Positions 1 through 4,861 of a DNA stretch of 7,656 nt are shown here, in pieces. The stretch spans positions 1-7,656 of the forward strand of contig CANRZC010000107.1 in NCBI GenBank assembly GCA_947644185.1, in the 5' to 3' direction. Numbering within the stretch: the first letter of the stretch is position 1; every line of letters begins with the position of its first letter. Made by a program: the position numbers and the translations under genes. The stretch is from an uncultured Acetatifactor sp. (lineage in GTDB: Bacteria > Bacillota > Clostridia > Lachnospirales > Lachnospiraceae). The notes under the pieces were generated by a model, which ran no database searches, was not told the origin of the DNA, and was given only the letters and a program-made list of their open reading frames with translations.

Positions 1-196
1 TGAAACCAACGAAAGGACTTTTGAAAATACCTGCTTTCATGTTAAAATTCACGAACGCTACGTAGATACCTGGCAATGGCATATAGCTAAAAAGTAAGAA
101 AAATAAAATAGCCGGTATACACATGAGTGTCAGTGTGCGGTACTTGTACAAATTGTAAAAAAAGCCTTTCTTTTTTAGTGTTTTAGACCCTTTCAT
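1..196 (-). CDS. Sugar ABC transporter permease, LplB type (N-terminal 65 codons, runs off left edge)
   Basis: This is the 5' part of an inner-membrane permease of a carbohydrate ABC importer (binding-protein-dependent, LplB/YtcP/UgpA-like). I read it by hand; the frame stays open from ATG 196 to base 1. The peptide begins MKGSKTLKKKGFFYNLYKYR, a basic cytosolic tail. A hydrophobic first membrane segment follows at about residues 21-40 (TLTLMCIPAILFFLLFSYMP), and then PGIYVAFVNFNMKAGIF and SPFVGF. The order Pro-Gly, 'AF.nFn...GI..SP.vGF' is the classic start of LplB-type permeases, which take up complex oligosaccharides together with an LplC-type partner and a lipoprotein. The ribosome binding site AAAGGAGGG (208-216) sits 11 bases before the ATG, slightly far. 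GC content here is only about 35 percent by hand count, clearly lower than the other genes of the window. Substrate unknown; the GH2 gene in the window suggests an oligosaccharide. Confidence 0.88.
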   Translation of the reverse strand, partial: MKGSKTLKKKGFFYNLYKYRTLTLMCIPAILFFLLFSYMPLPGIYVAFVNFNMKAGIFKSPFVGF

Positions 197-234
197 AGAT
201 AGCCGCTCCCTCCTTTTTGATATAGCGATTAGTT

Positions 235-248
235 TGAAATCGCTTTCA
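235..248. promoter_or_regulatory. cre / LacI-family-like operator at the permease promoter
   Basis: TGAAATCGCTTTCA fits the catabolite-responsive element pattern TGWAANCGNTNWCA at every position and is nearly a perfect palindrome around a central CG. It begins 8 bases after the -10 box, so it lies over the first transcribed bases, a position where CcpA or a LacI-family repressor blocks transcription. It also overlaps a second inverted repeat, AGCGATT (224-230) / AATCGCT (238-244). A very similar site lies at the GH2 promoter. Which protein binds is not visible from the window. Confidence 0.6.
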
Positions 249-256
249 GTATGTTC

Positions 257-285
257 ATGATAACACTTTGCTTTTGAAAATGCAA
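257..285 (-). promoter_or_regulatory. Promoter of the permease gene (extended -10)
   Basis: On the minus strand, TATCAT (257-262, one mismatch to TATAAT) is preceded by TGT, giving an extended -10. The -35 candidate TTGCAT (280-285) lies exactly 17 bases upstream but is weak (3 of 6). The predicted start is near 250, leaving a leader of about 55 bases before ATG 196. A near-palindrome (TTGCTTTT-GA-AAAATGCAA, 268-285) covers the -35 and spacer and could be a further binding site. A weak -35 with extended -10 fits an activated or repressed sugar promoter; that part is inference. Confidence 0.6.
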
Positions 286-320
286 TATACAAATCAATTT
301 CCTGCGCACTTTATCTTTTT

Positions 321-380
321 TAGACAAATTTACATTTCCTTTTTTGTCTATTTTGTACATTATTCAACCTATGGTACAAA
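321..380. repeat. Two consecutive inverted repeats upstream of the permease promoter
   Basis: TAGACAAA (321-328) is the exact reverse complement of TTTGTCTA (343-350), with a 14-base spacer. Directly after it TTTGTAC (352-358) is matched by GTACAAA (374-380), with a 15-base spacer. They lie about 70-130 bases upstream of the predicted permease start, where an activator (for example AraC or GntR type) might bind, or they may form hairpins. The surrounding 197-416 stretch is about 28 percent GC, so chance AT-rich symmetry is possible. No gene is seen on either strand in 197-537. Confidence 0.4.
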
Positions 381-416
381 CAAAAATGTTTTATCGCACG
401 CAATTAGGCTTCGCAA

Positions 417-476
417 GAAACAACATAAAAGCGCCCCGGGGAGGCTTCTCCTCCCGGGGCGCTTTTATGTTGTTTC
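417..476 (-). terminator. Strong terminator after ibrB (27-bp stem)
   Basis: The left arm 417-444 and right arm 450-476 are reverse complements over 27 pairs, with one bulged G in the left arm and a 5-base loop CTTCT. The core is GC-rich (GCGCCCCGGG) and the outer part is A/T (AACATAAAA on one side, TTTTATGTTGTT on the other). Read on the minus strand it follows the ibrB stop codon by about 60 bases and has a T-rich run leaving the GC core, as expected of an intrinsic terminator. The A-rich left arm makes it potentially bidirectional. It separates the ABC-F/ibr unit from the permease gene. Confidence 0.85.
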
Positions 477-537
477 CCGTCGTCTTCTTGTGTATTTTTC
501 TATGTTCTCGCTATTTTTGCACAACTGCCAATATGTC

Positions 538-1068
538 TTACTCTGCTTTTCCAGTCTCCTCCGGCACCCAGGCCTTGCTAAATTCCGTGTCTCGAAATAG
601 CTCTGTCAATCCTGTAATCTGTTTCAGACGCAGGATTTCATCCGGATCCATCCCCAGGTGTCTGGAGATCCAGGCATCGCTTCTGCCGATTTCATGAAGC
701 TCCCGCACAATGTTGCTCATCAGCTCTACGTCGTGGGACCCTCTGGCCCTGTTGTGGCGGATTGTGCTGGCCATCCGCTGATCCAGGGGCTTGTCAATGA
801 CTGCCACCGGCAGCATCCCCTCCTCCCTGCGATAGATGTCCGGGTAGTCCCGCATCACCCGGTAGCGGTGGAAGCCGTCCACAATAATGTAAATATCCCG
901 TTTCTTGTCATAATAGCATACAATGGGCATTGTGTAGCCGTCTTCTCTGATGCTGTCGTAAAGCAGTCGCATTTCCGGGGGAGCCACTGCGTTGGGATTA
1001 TAGCTGTTGGGTTCAATTTTTTCAAAGGGTACTCTGATGATGTCGTATACCGGACTCCTGTATGCCAT
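538..1068 (-). CDS. ibrB: IbrB-like ParB-domain protein
   Basis: A 176-aa protein with a ParB/sulfiredoxin-fold domain (about residues 8-115) followed by a helix-turn-helix-like part (about 125-155, IGRSDAWISRHLGMDPDEIL). Visible ParB signatures are the entry strand IRVPFEKIEPNSYNPN (11-26), the nucleotide-binding loop IIVDGFHRYRV (61-71, corresponding to the GERR box of ParB) and TIRHNRARGSH (102-112). It is much shorter than chromosomal Spo0J/ParB (about 280 aa) and has no dimerisation tail, so plasmid or chromosome partitioning is unlikely. Such short ParB proteins are known as IbrB, partner of IbrA; in E. coli ECOR-9 the pair activates prophage eib genes. The biochemical activity is not established; ParB folds can bind or hydrolyse nucleotides or cut DNA. 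The ATG directly follows the ibrA stop codon (TAAATG), and its ribosome binding site GGAGGG is inside the last ibrA codons, so translation of the two is coupled. Confidence 0.88.
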   Translation of the reverse strand: MAYRSPVYDIIRVPFEKIEPNSYNPNAVAPPEMRLLYDSIREDGYTMPIVCYYDKKRDIYIIVDGFHRYRVMRDYPDIYRREEGMLPVAVIDKPLDQRMASTIRHNRARGSHDVELMSNIVRELHEIGRSDAWISRHLGMDPDEILRLKQITGLTELFRDTEFSKAWVPEETGKAE

Positions 1069-2388
1069 TTATATGCCCTCCATATTCTGGTATTTCTCCT
1101 TGATGATGTCCAATCGTTTCTTGTCCTCCCGCATGAGCCCAAAGCCCATAAAGCGACACAGATGATCATTCTTCAGAATGCAGTAACACATTCGCTTCCA
1201 GGATGGCACATCCTTTGTACTTTTGATGTCGTCTGTATCATCTGGAATCTCCTGTCTGAAGATAATTCTTGACTTTTTGTCCAATGTATAGTTTGATACG
1301 CCGTTTCGTTCAATTTTGTAACCATGGTCTATCAGCTCCTGAATTGTCTCCTCCGACAGCCCGCCTCCTGTCTTGTGCCAAAAGTCCATGGAGGTCTGAA
1401 ACTTTTTCCGGTAATTTAGCTGCAGCTTCTCCGGCAAAGTATCCAGGAGAAACAAAGTGTAGGACTGCCAAGTATGGTTCGGCGGCAGTTTTACATCTCG
1501 ATACCCCATGGCTCTGGTCTTTCCGTAGATGGAGGTGAAATTCGCCCCCTGTACCCGCCCCACCAGCTTCGTCCACGTGTGAGGCTCCAGAATCCGATAT
1601 AGATTCAGGGATTCCTTCGCATAGTCGTTAAATGGCGAGGCCACTCGCATCTGGGTAGGCAAAAGTCCTGCCTTGTAGTAAAGGTCATACAGCTTGTTGT
1701 AGGGATAGCCGAATCTGAAATAGGCCGTCCACACATCGGAGATATTCCAATCGTACATGGGGGATGCGGTCCACACATCCTTGAACTGCCTGGACAACCA
1801 GCATCTTCCCTCATAGCCGTTTTTGTTGTTCAGAAAGCCACTGTAGCGGCGCAGGGATTCCTCTGCCCGCATTCCCAAAAGGCAGACCGTCTTACGGTTT
1901 CCGTGCTTTTGCTTAAACCACCTGCCAAATTGCTTCGCCAGATCCTCCTCCAGCATTTTGTATTTATAAAGGCTAAAGGGGTTCCTGCCCATGTGGATCA
2001 CATAGGGCTTCTTGGGAAGGGGACGCACCCAGCTCTCCTGGATGGTGTCATCCCAGGGATACCAGTACATCTCATAGCTGCTTAACGCTGTGCGCACTGC
2101 CATGGGAAGGCACACCCAGTAGGCTTCGATCCGGGGCAGATACATCTCAAATACCTTTTCTACATACTCTGTGGTCACCTGATACTGGGCCTCAAAGTCC
2201 TGGTGAAAGACCCCGATCCGTTTCCGTATCTTGTTTCGCTCCATATAGTCCATGAGCATATGCAGCAACAGGCCACTGTCCTTGCCGCCACTGAAGGAGA
2301 CATAGATATTGTCAAATTCTTTAAAAATGTAGTCCAGACGTTCTTGCAGTGCCTCATATACATTGCTGTCCAAATATTTTTTCTCCAA
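1069..2388 (-). CDS. ibrA: IbrA-like PAPS-reductase-family PP-loop protein (DUF3440)
   Basis: A 439-aa cytosolic protein of the adenine-nucleotide alpha hydrolase superfamily. The ATP-pyrophosphatase PP-loop SFSGGKDSG is at 31-39. The second nucleotide-site motif GMRAEESLRR is at 172-181, and the PAPS-reductase-like stretch P-MYDWNISDVW....YPYNKLYDLYY at 210-238. The C-terminal DUF3440 region (about 275-439) has YGKTRAMGYRDV (288-299) and PSWKRMCYCILKNDHLC (395-411) with three cysteines that might hold a metal or act in sulfur chemistry. There is no typical C-terminal ECG-C motif of sulfate-reducing PAPS reductases, so sulfate assimilation is unlikely. The family resembles IbrA and, more distantly, DndC of DNA phosphorothioation. 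The start is TTG at 2388 with GGAGGG just upstream; no ATG occurs in frame before residue 44, which would delete the PP-loop. It lies 57 bases after the ABC-F gene and is translationally coupled to ibrB. Substrate unknown. Confidence 0.9.
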   Translation of the reverse strand: MEKKYLDSNVYEALQERLDYIFKEFDNIYVSFSGGKDSGLLLHMLMDYMERNKIRKRIGVFHQDFEAQYQVTTEYVEKVFEMYLPRIEAYWVCLPMAVRTALSSYEMYWYPWDDTIQESWVRPLPKKPYVIHMGRNPFSLYKYKMLEEDLAKQFGRWFKQKHGNRKTVCLLGMRAEESLRRYSGFLNNKNGYEGRCWLSRQFKDVWTASPMYDWNISDVWTAYFRFGYPYNKLYDLYYKAGLLPTQMRVASPFNDYAKESLNLYRILEPHTWTKLVGRVQGANFTSIYGKTRAMGYRDVKLPPNHTWQSYTLFLLDTLPEKLQLNYRKKFQTSMDFWHKTGGGLSEETIQELIDHGYKIERNGVSNYTLDKKSRIIFRQEIPDDTDDIKSTKDVPSWKRMCYCILKNDHLCRFMGFGLMREDKKRLDIIKEKYQNMEGI

Positions 2389-2392
2389 CGGT

Positions 2393-2398
2393 CCCTCC
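2393..2398 (-). promoter_or_regulatory. Ribosome binding site that fixes the TTG start of ibrA
   Basis: GGAGGG on the minus strand, 4 bases before TTG 2388. It is the only good site near the start of the frame and supports the non-ATG initiation. The 2389-2444 gap holds no terminator and no convincing promoter, so ibrA is probably transcribed from the ABC-F promoter. Confidence 0.75.
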
Positions 2399-2444
2399 GC
2401 CTTTTCCTCTTTTTATGTTTTATGGTAATCGCCCTTAGAATTCC

Positions 2445-4430
2445 TTACTCCAGCTCTTCCAGGGCAGTCTCCGTCTCCACCAGCCGCTCCAGGAGAGATT
2501 CCTGATTCTGCTCCTCCGCGTCCAGCTGGGTCTGCAATTCCATCAGCTTCTCGTAGTCCGAGGCAAGGGCAGGATCCAGCATCTGAAGCTTCAGCTCCGC
2601 TACCCGCTGCTCACTTTCTGCAAGCTGTCCCTCGTATTTCTCCTTTTGTCTGGTCAAGCGGGATTTTATCTTCCCAGGGCTGTAGTAGGTTTTCTTGTCA
2701 AAAACGTCGGATATGGTAGGACTGTTTTTGGCGCTTACAGCCTTGTCCCCTGCTCCCTTGCCCTGCTGTCTGGCACCACCGCCAGAGGCCTCCACCCCCC
2801 TGGTAAGAGCCTGGCGCTTTTCTTTCTCGTGGAGATACTCCTCATAGGGGTAGGGGTACTGGGTCACTTCCCCTTGCTCAAATTCCAGGATCCCTGTGGC
2901 AATCTGACGAATAAAATACCGATCGTGGGATACGAACAGCACTGTCCCGGAAAAGGCTCCCAGCATCTGCTCCAAAGCCTCCTTCCCCACAATGTCCATA
3001 TGATTGGTGGGCTCGTCCAGGATCAATAGGTTTGGTCTTGTCTGAAACATCTTGCACAGAGCCAGACGCACTCGCTCACCGCCAGAGAGCTGTCCCATTT
3101 TCTTCTCTACATCTTCCCCGGAAAAGAGAAAGCTTCCCAGAGCCCCCCGGACCTGTTCCCGCACAAGCTTTGGGTATTCCTCCCAGAAATTTTCCAGCAC
3201 TGTCTGCTCTGGATTCACATGATCAGCCACTGCCGCCTGCTGGTCGAAATATCCCCATTCCACATTGGGGCCAAAGGAGAACATTCCTCCCAGAGACTTC
3301 ACGGCACCTGTCAGCGTTTTTAGCAGGGTAGACTTTCCGATGCCGTTCTCCCCGATGATAGCCAATCTGTCTCCCTTTCGCAGCGTGAAAGAAACCTTCG
3401 ACAGCTCTGTATCGTAGCCAATGCTCAGCTTCTTTGCTGTCACCACCTCTGTATAGCTTTCTATCCGGGGCTGAAACAGGGCATGAAAGGCCCTGGTGTC
3501 AAAGCGTCTGGGCTTCTCTATCTTTACCATATGCTCAATGGCCATGCGCTTGGATCTGGTAGCTGCCACCTTGCTGGGGGTGTTCTTCCATTTTTCAATC
3601 CACTCTGTGAGACGCTGGATTTCCTTTTGCTGGGCCTCATAGTCCTTCTCCTGCTTGGCTAGGGCAGCCTTCTTCTGCTCCATAAACGCGGAGTAATTGC
3701 CAGGATATCGTCTGATGTGGTGATATTCGATCTCATAGGTTACATCAATAATCCTATCCAAAAACATACGGTCATGGGAGACAATGACTACAGACCTATC
3801 ATAGCTTTTCAAATATCCCTCCAGCCACTCTATGGTGGGAAGATCCAGATGGTTGGTGGGCTCATCCAACAGCATAATATCCGGCCTGGATAGCAGCAGC
3901 TTGATAAAGGCCACCTTGGTCTGCTGGCCCCCGGAGAAGCTGCCGATAGGGCGCTCTAAATCCTTCAGGTCAAAGCCAAACTTCTGGAACATGATTTCCA
4001 TATCCTGCTGCCAAGTATAACCCCGAAGGGCTTCCATCCTTTTTTGCAGTTCATCATATTCGTGCAGCAGCCCCTTATCCTGGCTGGCCTGTAGCTCCTG
4101 CTCAATCTCTTTCATTCTGGTCTCGCAGGCAAAGATGGGGGAAAAGACCTTCTTGATTTCCTCCTTCACAGTGGTTTCCCCCTGTGGGAAGCTAATCTGG
4201 TGCAGAAAGCCTATCTGCTGCTTTCCGGCCATGGTAATGCCACAGGTTTCATCGCTATCTAGATTGTTCATCTGGATATCCCCATGGATCAGCTTGAGCA
4301 GTGTGGTCTTTCCGCAACCGTTTCTGCCCACCACTGCAATTTTCTCATTGTCACGGATTTCAAAATTTACATCTTTCAGTATGGTATCTGCACCGTATTG
4401 TACCAGCGCATGTCTGATCTGATATCTCAT
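2445..4430 (-). CDS. ABC-F family ATPase (translation factor / possible ribosome protection)
   Basis: A soluble protein of 661 aa with two ABC ATPase domains and no membrane segments, the ABC-F plan; members bind the ribosomal E site and help stalled ribosomes or remove antibiotics. Domain 1: Walker A GRNGCGKTT (35-43), signature SFSGGQQ (164-170), Walker B LLDEPTNHLD (187-196), switch SHD (218-220). A short linker of about 80-100 residues follows. Domain 2: Walker A GENGIGKST (360-368), signature LSGGERVRLAL (448-458), Walker B LLILDEPTNHMD (469-480), SHDR (501-504). A Gly/Ala/Lys-rich linker (about 546-571) leads to a charged coiled-coil tail (about 587-661), as in YdiF/Uup-type members. 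The short linker speaks for a housekeeping YdiF-like factor, but the upstream attenuator-like leader is typical of antibiotic-inducible members. An in-frame ATG at 4484 would add 18 residues; ATG 4430 is preferred because it gives the usual family start MRYQI and has AAAGGA at 8 bases. First gene of the ABC-F/ibrA/ibrB unit. Confidence 0.93.
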   Translation of the reverse strand: MRYQIRHALVQYGADTILKDVNFEIRDNEKIAVVGRNGCGKTTLLKLIHGDIQMNNLDSDETCGITMAGKQQIGFLHQISFPQGETTVKEEIKKVFSPIFACETRMKEIEQELQASQDKGLLHEYDELQKRMEALRGYTWQQDMEIMFQKFGFDLKDLERPIGSFSGGQQTKVAFIKLLLSRPDIMLLDEPTNHLDLPTIEWLEGYLKSYDRSVVIVSHDRMFLDRIIDVTYEIEYHHIRRYPGNYSAFMEQKKAALAKQEKDYEAQQKEIQRLTEWIEKWKNTPSKVAATRSKRMAIEHMVKIEKPRRFDTRAFHALFQPRIESYTEVVTAKKLSIGYDTELSKVSFTLRKGDRLAIIGENGIGKSTLLKTLTGAVKSLGGMFSFGPNVEWGYFDQQAAVADHVNPEQTVLENFWEEYPKLVREQVRGALGSFLFSGEDVEKKMGQLSGGERVRLALCKMFQTRPNLLILDEPTNHMDIVGKEALEQMLGAFSGTVLFVSHDRYFIRQIATGILEFEQGEVTQYPYPYEEYLHEKEKRQALTRGVEASGGGARQQGKGAGDKAVSAKNSPTISDVFDKKTYYSPGKIKSRLTRQKEKYEGQLAESEQRVAELKLQMLDPALASDYEKLMELQTQLDAEEQNQESLLERLVETETALEELE

Positions 4431-4438
4431 GCCTCTTT

Positions 4439-4444
4439 TCCTTT
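4439..4444 (-). promoter_or_regulatory. Ribosome binding site choosing the ABC-F start
   Basis: AAAGGA on the minus strand, 8 bases before ATG 4430. The alternative upstream ATG at 4484 has no comparable site. This decides for the 661-aa form. Confidence 0.7.
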
Positions 4445-4450
4445 CTCTCA

Positions 4451-4478
4451 TTGGCAGTTCCCTGGACAGCCCTGCCAA
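4451..4478. repeat. Inverted repeat just upstream of the ABC-F ribosome binding site
   Basis: TTGGCAG (4451-4457) and CTGCCAA (4472-4478) are exact reverse complements separated by 14 bases. In the transcript this hairpin would end 6 bases before the AAAGGA site of the ABC-F gene, so it could affect ribosome access or be a protein-binding site. Function is inference. Confidence 0.45.
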
Positions 4479-4510
4479 GTACAATCCCAGGCGTTTTGCA
4501 TGTCAGGAGT

Positions 4511-4540
4511 AAAAAGCCGCAGCGAATCAGCTGCGGCTTT
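4511..4540 (-). terminator. Intrinsic terminator in the ABC-F leader (attenuator candidate)
   Basis: On the minus strand AAAGCCGCAGC (4530-4540) pairs perfectly with GCTGCGGCTTT (4513-4523) around a 6-base loop TGATTC, followed by a run of five T (4511-4515). It is a textbook terminator, but it lies between a good promoter and the ABC-F gene, in the same direction, so it would stop transcription before the gene. It is also the first clear terminator after the GH2 gene. Confidence 0.85.
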
Positions 4541-4544
4541 CCAT
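4527..4544 (-). CDS. Possible 5-codon leader mini-ORF overlapping the terminator
   Basis: ATG at 4542-4544 encodes MESRS and then TGA at 4527-4529. AAGGA lies 8 bases upstream of this ATG, a good spacing. Its codons run through the 5' arm of the terminator and its stop codon is in the loop. A ribosome on it would hide the 5' arm and prevent the hairpin from forming. The same stop codon would also end a frame opened by a GTG at 4584-4586 that overlaps the stop of the 27-codon ORF. Very short leader peptides of this kind are known before ABC-F genes such as msrD. Translation here is unproven. Confidence 0.4.
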   Translation of the reverse strand: MESRS

Positions 4545-4558
4545 GTGTTTCTTCCTTT

Positions 4559-4761
4559 CCGGCTTACCGGCACTATCCACGCTCACGGAATCGGATGATT
4601 CCGGGAAGAATGCCTGCTCTGCTGCAGCAATCCTATTCCATTTATCTGCCTGTACAAACCTGTCATAGTCTTCCCTCTTTTCTGCCGGCAGCCGGCTTCG
4701 CTTCTTAAATCAAGTTATCCTGTCAGCGATCCTGCGAAAATACCTGTCTTTGAACAAAGTC
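4559..4761 (-). promoter_or_regulatory. Structured 5' leader of the ABC-F gene (candidate ribosome-mediated attenuator)
   Basis: The transcript from the 4762-4790 promoter carries several GC-rich segments that can pair in more than one way. They are a doubled GCCGGC (4684-4689 and 4691-4696) just upstream of the 27-codon ORF, the palindrome TGCTGCAGCA inside that ORF (4617-4626), a hairpin at the ORF end (4586-4603) and CCGGTAAGCCGG (4559-4570). The 4684-4696 segment contains GCTGCCGGC, which can pair with GCCGCAGC of the terminator 5' arm with one bulged C, so it could serve as anti-terminator. Several ABC-F genes (vmlR, msrD, lmo0919) are known to use such leaders; that this one does is inference. 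Confidence 0.45.
4583..4666 (-). CDS. 27-codon upstream ORF (leader peptide candidate)
   Basis: A small ORF begins with ATG at 4664-4666, preceded by AAAGAGGG with 6 bases spacing, and ends with TGA at 4583-4585. The peptide starts MTGLYRQINGIGLLQQ and ends HSSRNHPIP. I do not recognise it. Its last six codons form a perfect 7-bp hairpin, CGGAATC (4597-4603 on the minus strand) with GATTCCG (4586-4592), and it lies between the leader promoter and the terminator. This is the layout of ribosome-sensing attenuators, where a stall on the leader changes the RNA fold. It could also be an independent small protein or a chance ORF. Confidence 0.45.
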   Translation of the reverse strand: MTGLYRQINGIGLLQQSRHSSRNHPIP

Positions 4762-4790
4762 ATAATACCATACGTTGAGGCAATGCGCAA
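4762..4790 (-). promoter_or_regulatory. Promoter of the ABC-F leader
   Basis: On the minus strand TTGCGC (4785-4790) and TATTAT (4762-4767) are separated by exactly 17 bases. The -10 differs from consensus at one position. The predicted start near 4755 gives a leader of about 325 bases before ATG 4430. An imperfect inverted repeat, GTTGGGG / CCTCAAC (4791-4797 and 4774-4780), brackets the -35 element and could bind a regulator. The 4791-4861 stretch toward the GH2 stop codon shows no gene and no clear terminator. Confidence 0.65.
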
Positions 4791-4861
4791 CCCCAACCCT
4801 GTGATTTTCTGGGATTTTCTGCCGTTTTACCACAGCTTTTGTATTCGCTCAGGCAGGTCTT

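Noticed and set aside
268..697. Two plus-strand open frames of 110 and 117 codons in the left intergenic region
   Set aside because: They run through the terminator hairpin and into the antisense of ibrB, lack ribosome binding sites and show no protein-like pattern.
538..1068. Chromosome or plasmid partitioning ParB
   Set aside because: No parA next to it, short length, no dimerisation domain, and the IbrA partner is directly upstream.
658..1272. 204-codon plus-strand open frame across ibrB and ibrA
   Set aside because: Lies opposite two well supported genes and crosses their junction; no recognisable domain.
4431..4484. N-terminal extension of the ABC-F gene to ATG 4484 (679 aa)
   Set aside because: No ribosome binding site, it crosses the inverted repeat 4451-4478, and the family normally starts at the MRYQI position.
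4478..4506. Alternative promoter between terminator and ABC-F gene (CTGACA, 17 bases, TGTACT, minus strand)
   Set aside because: The -10 matches only 4 of 6, so it was not adopted, but it is the main rival to the attenuation model because it would bypass the terminator.
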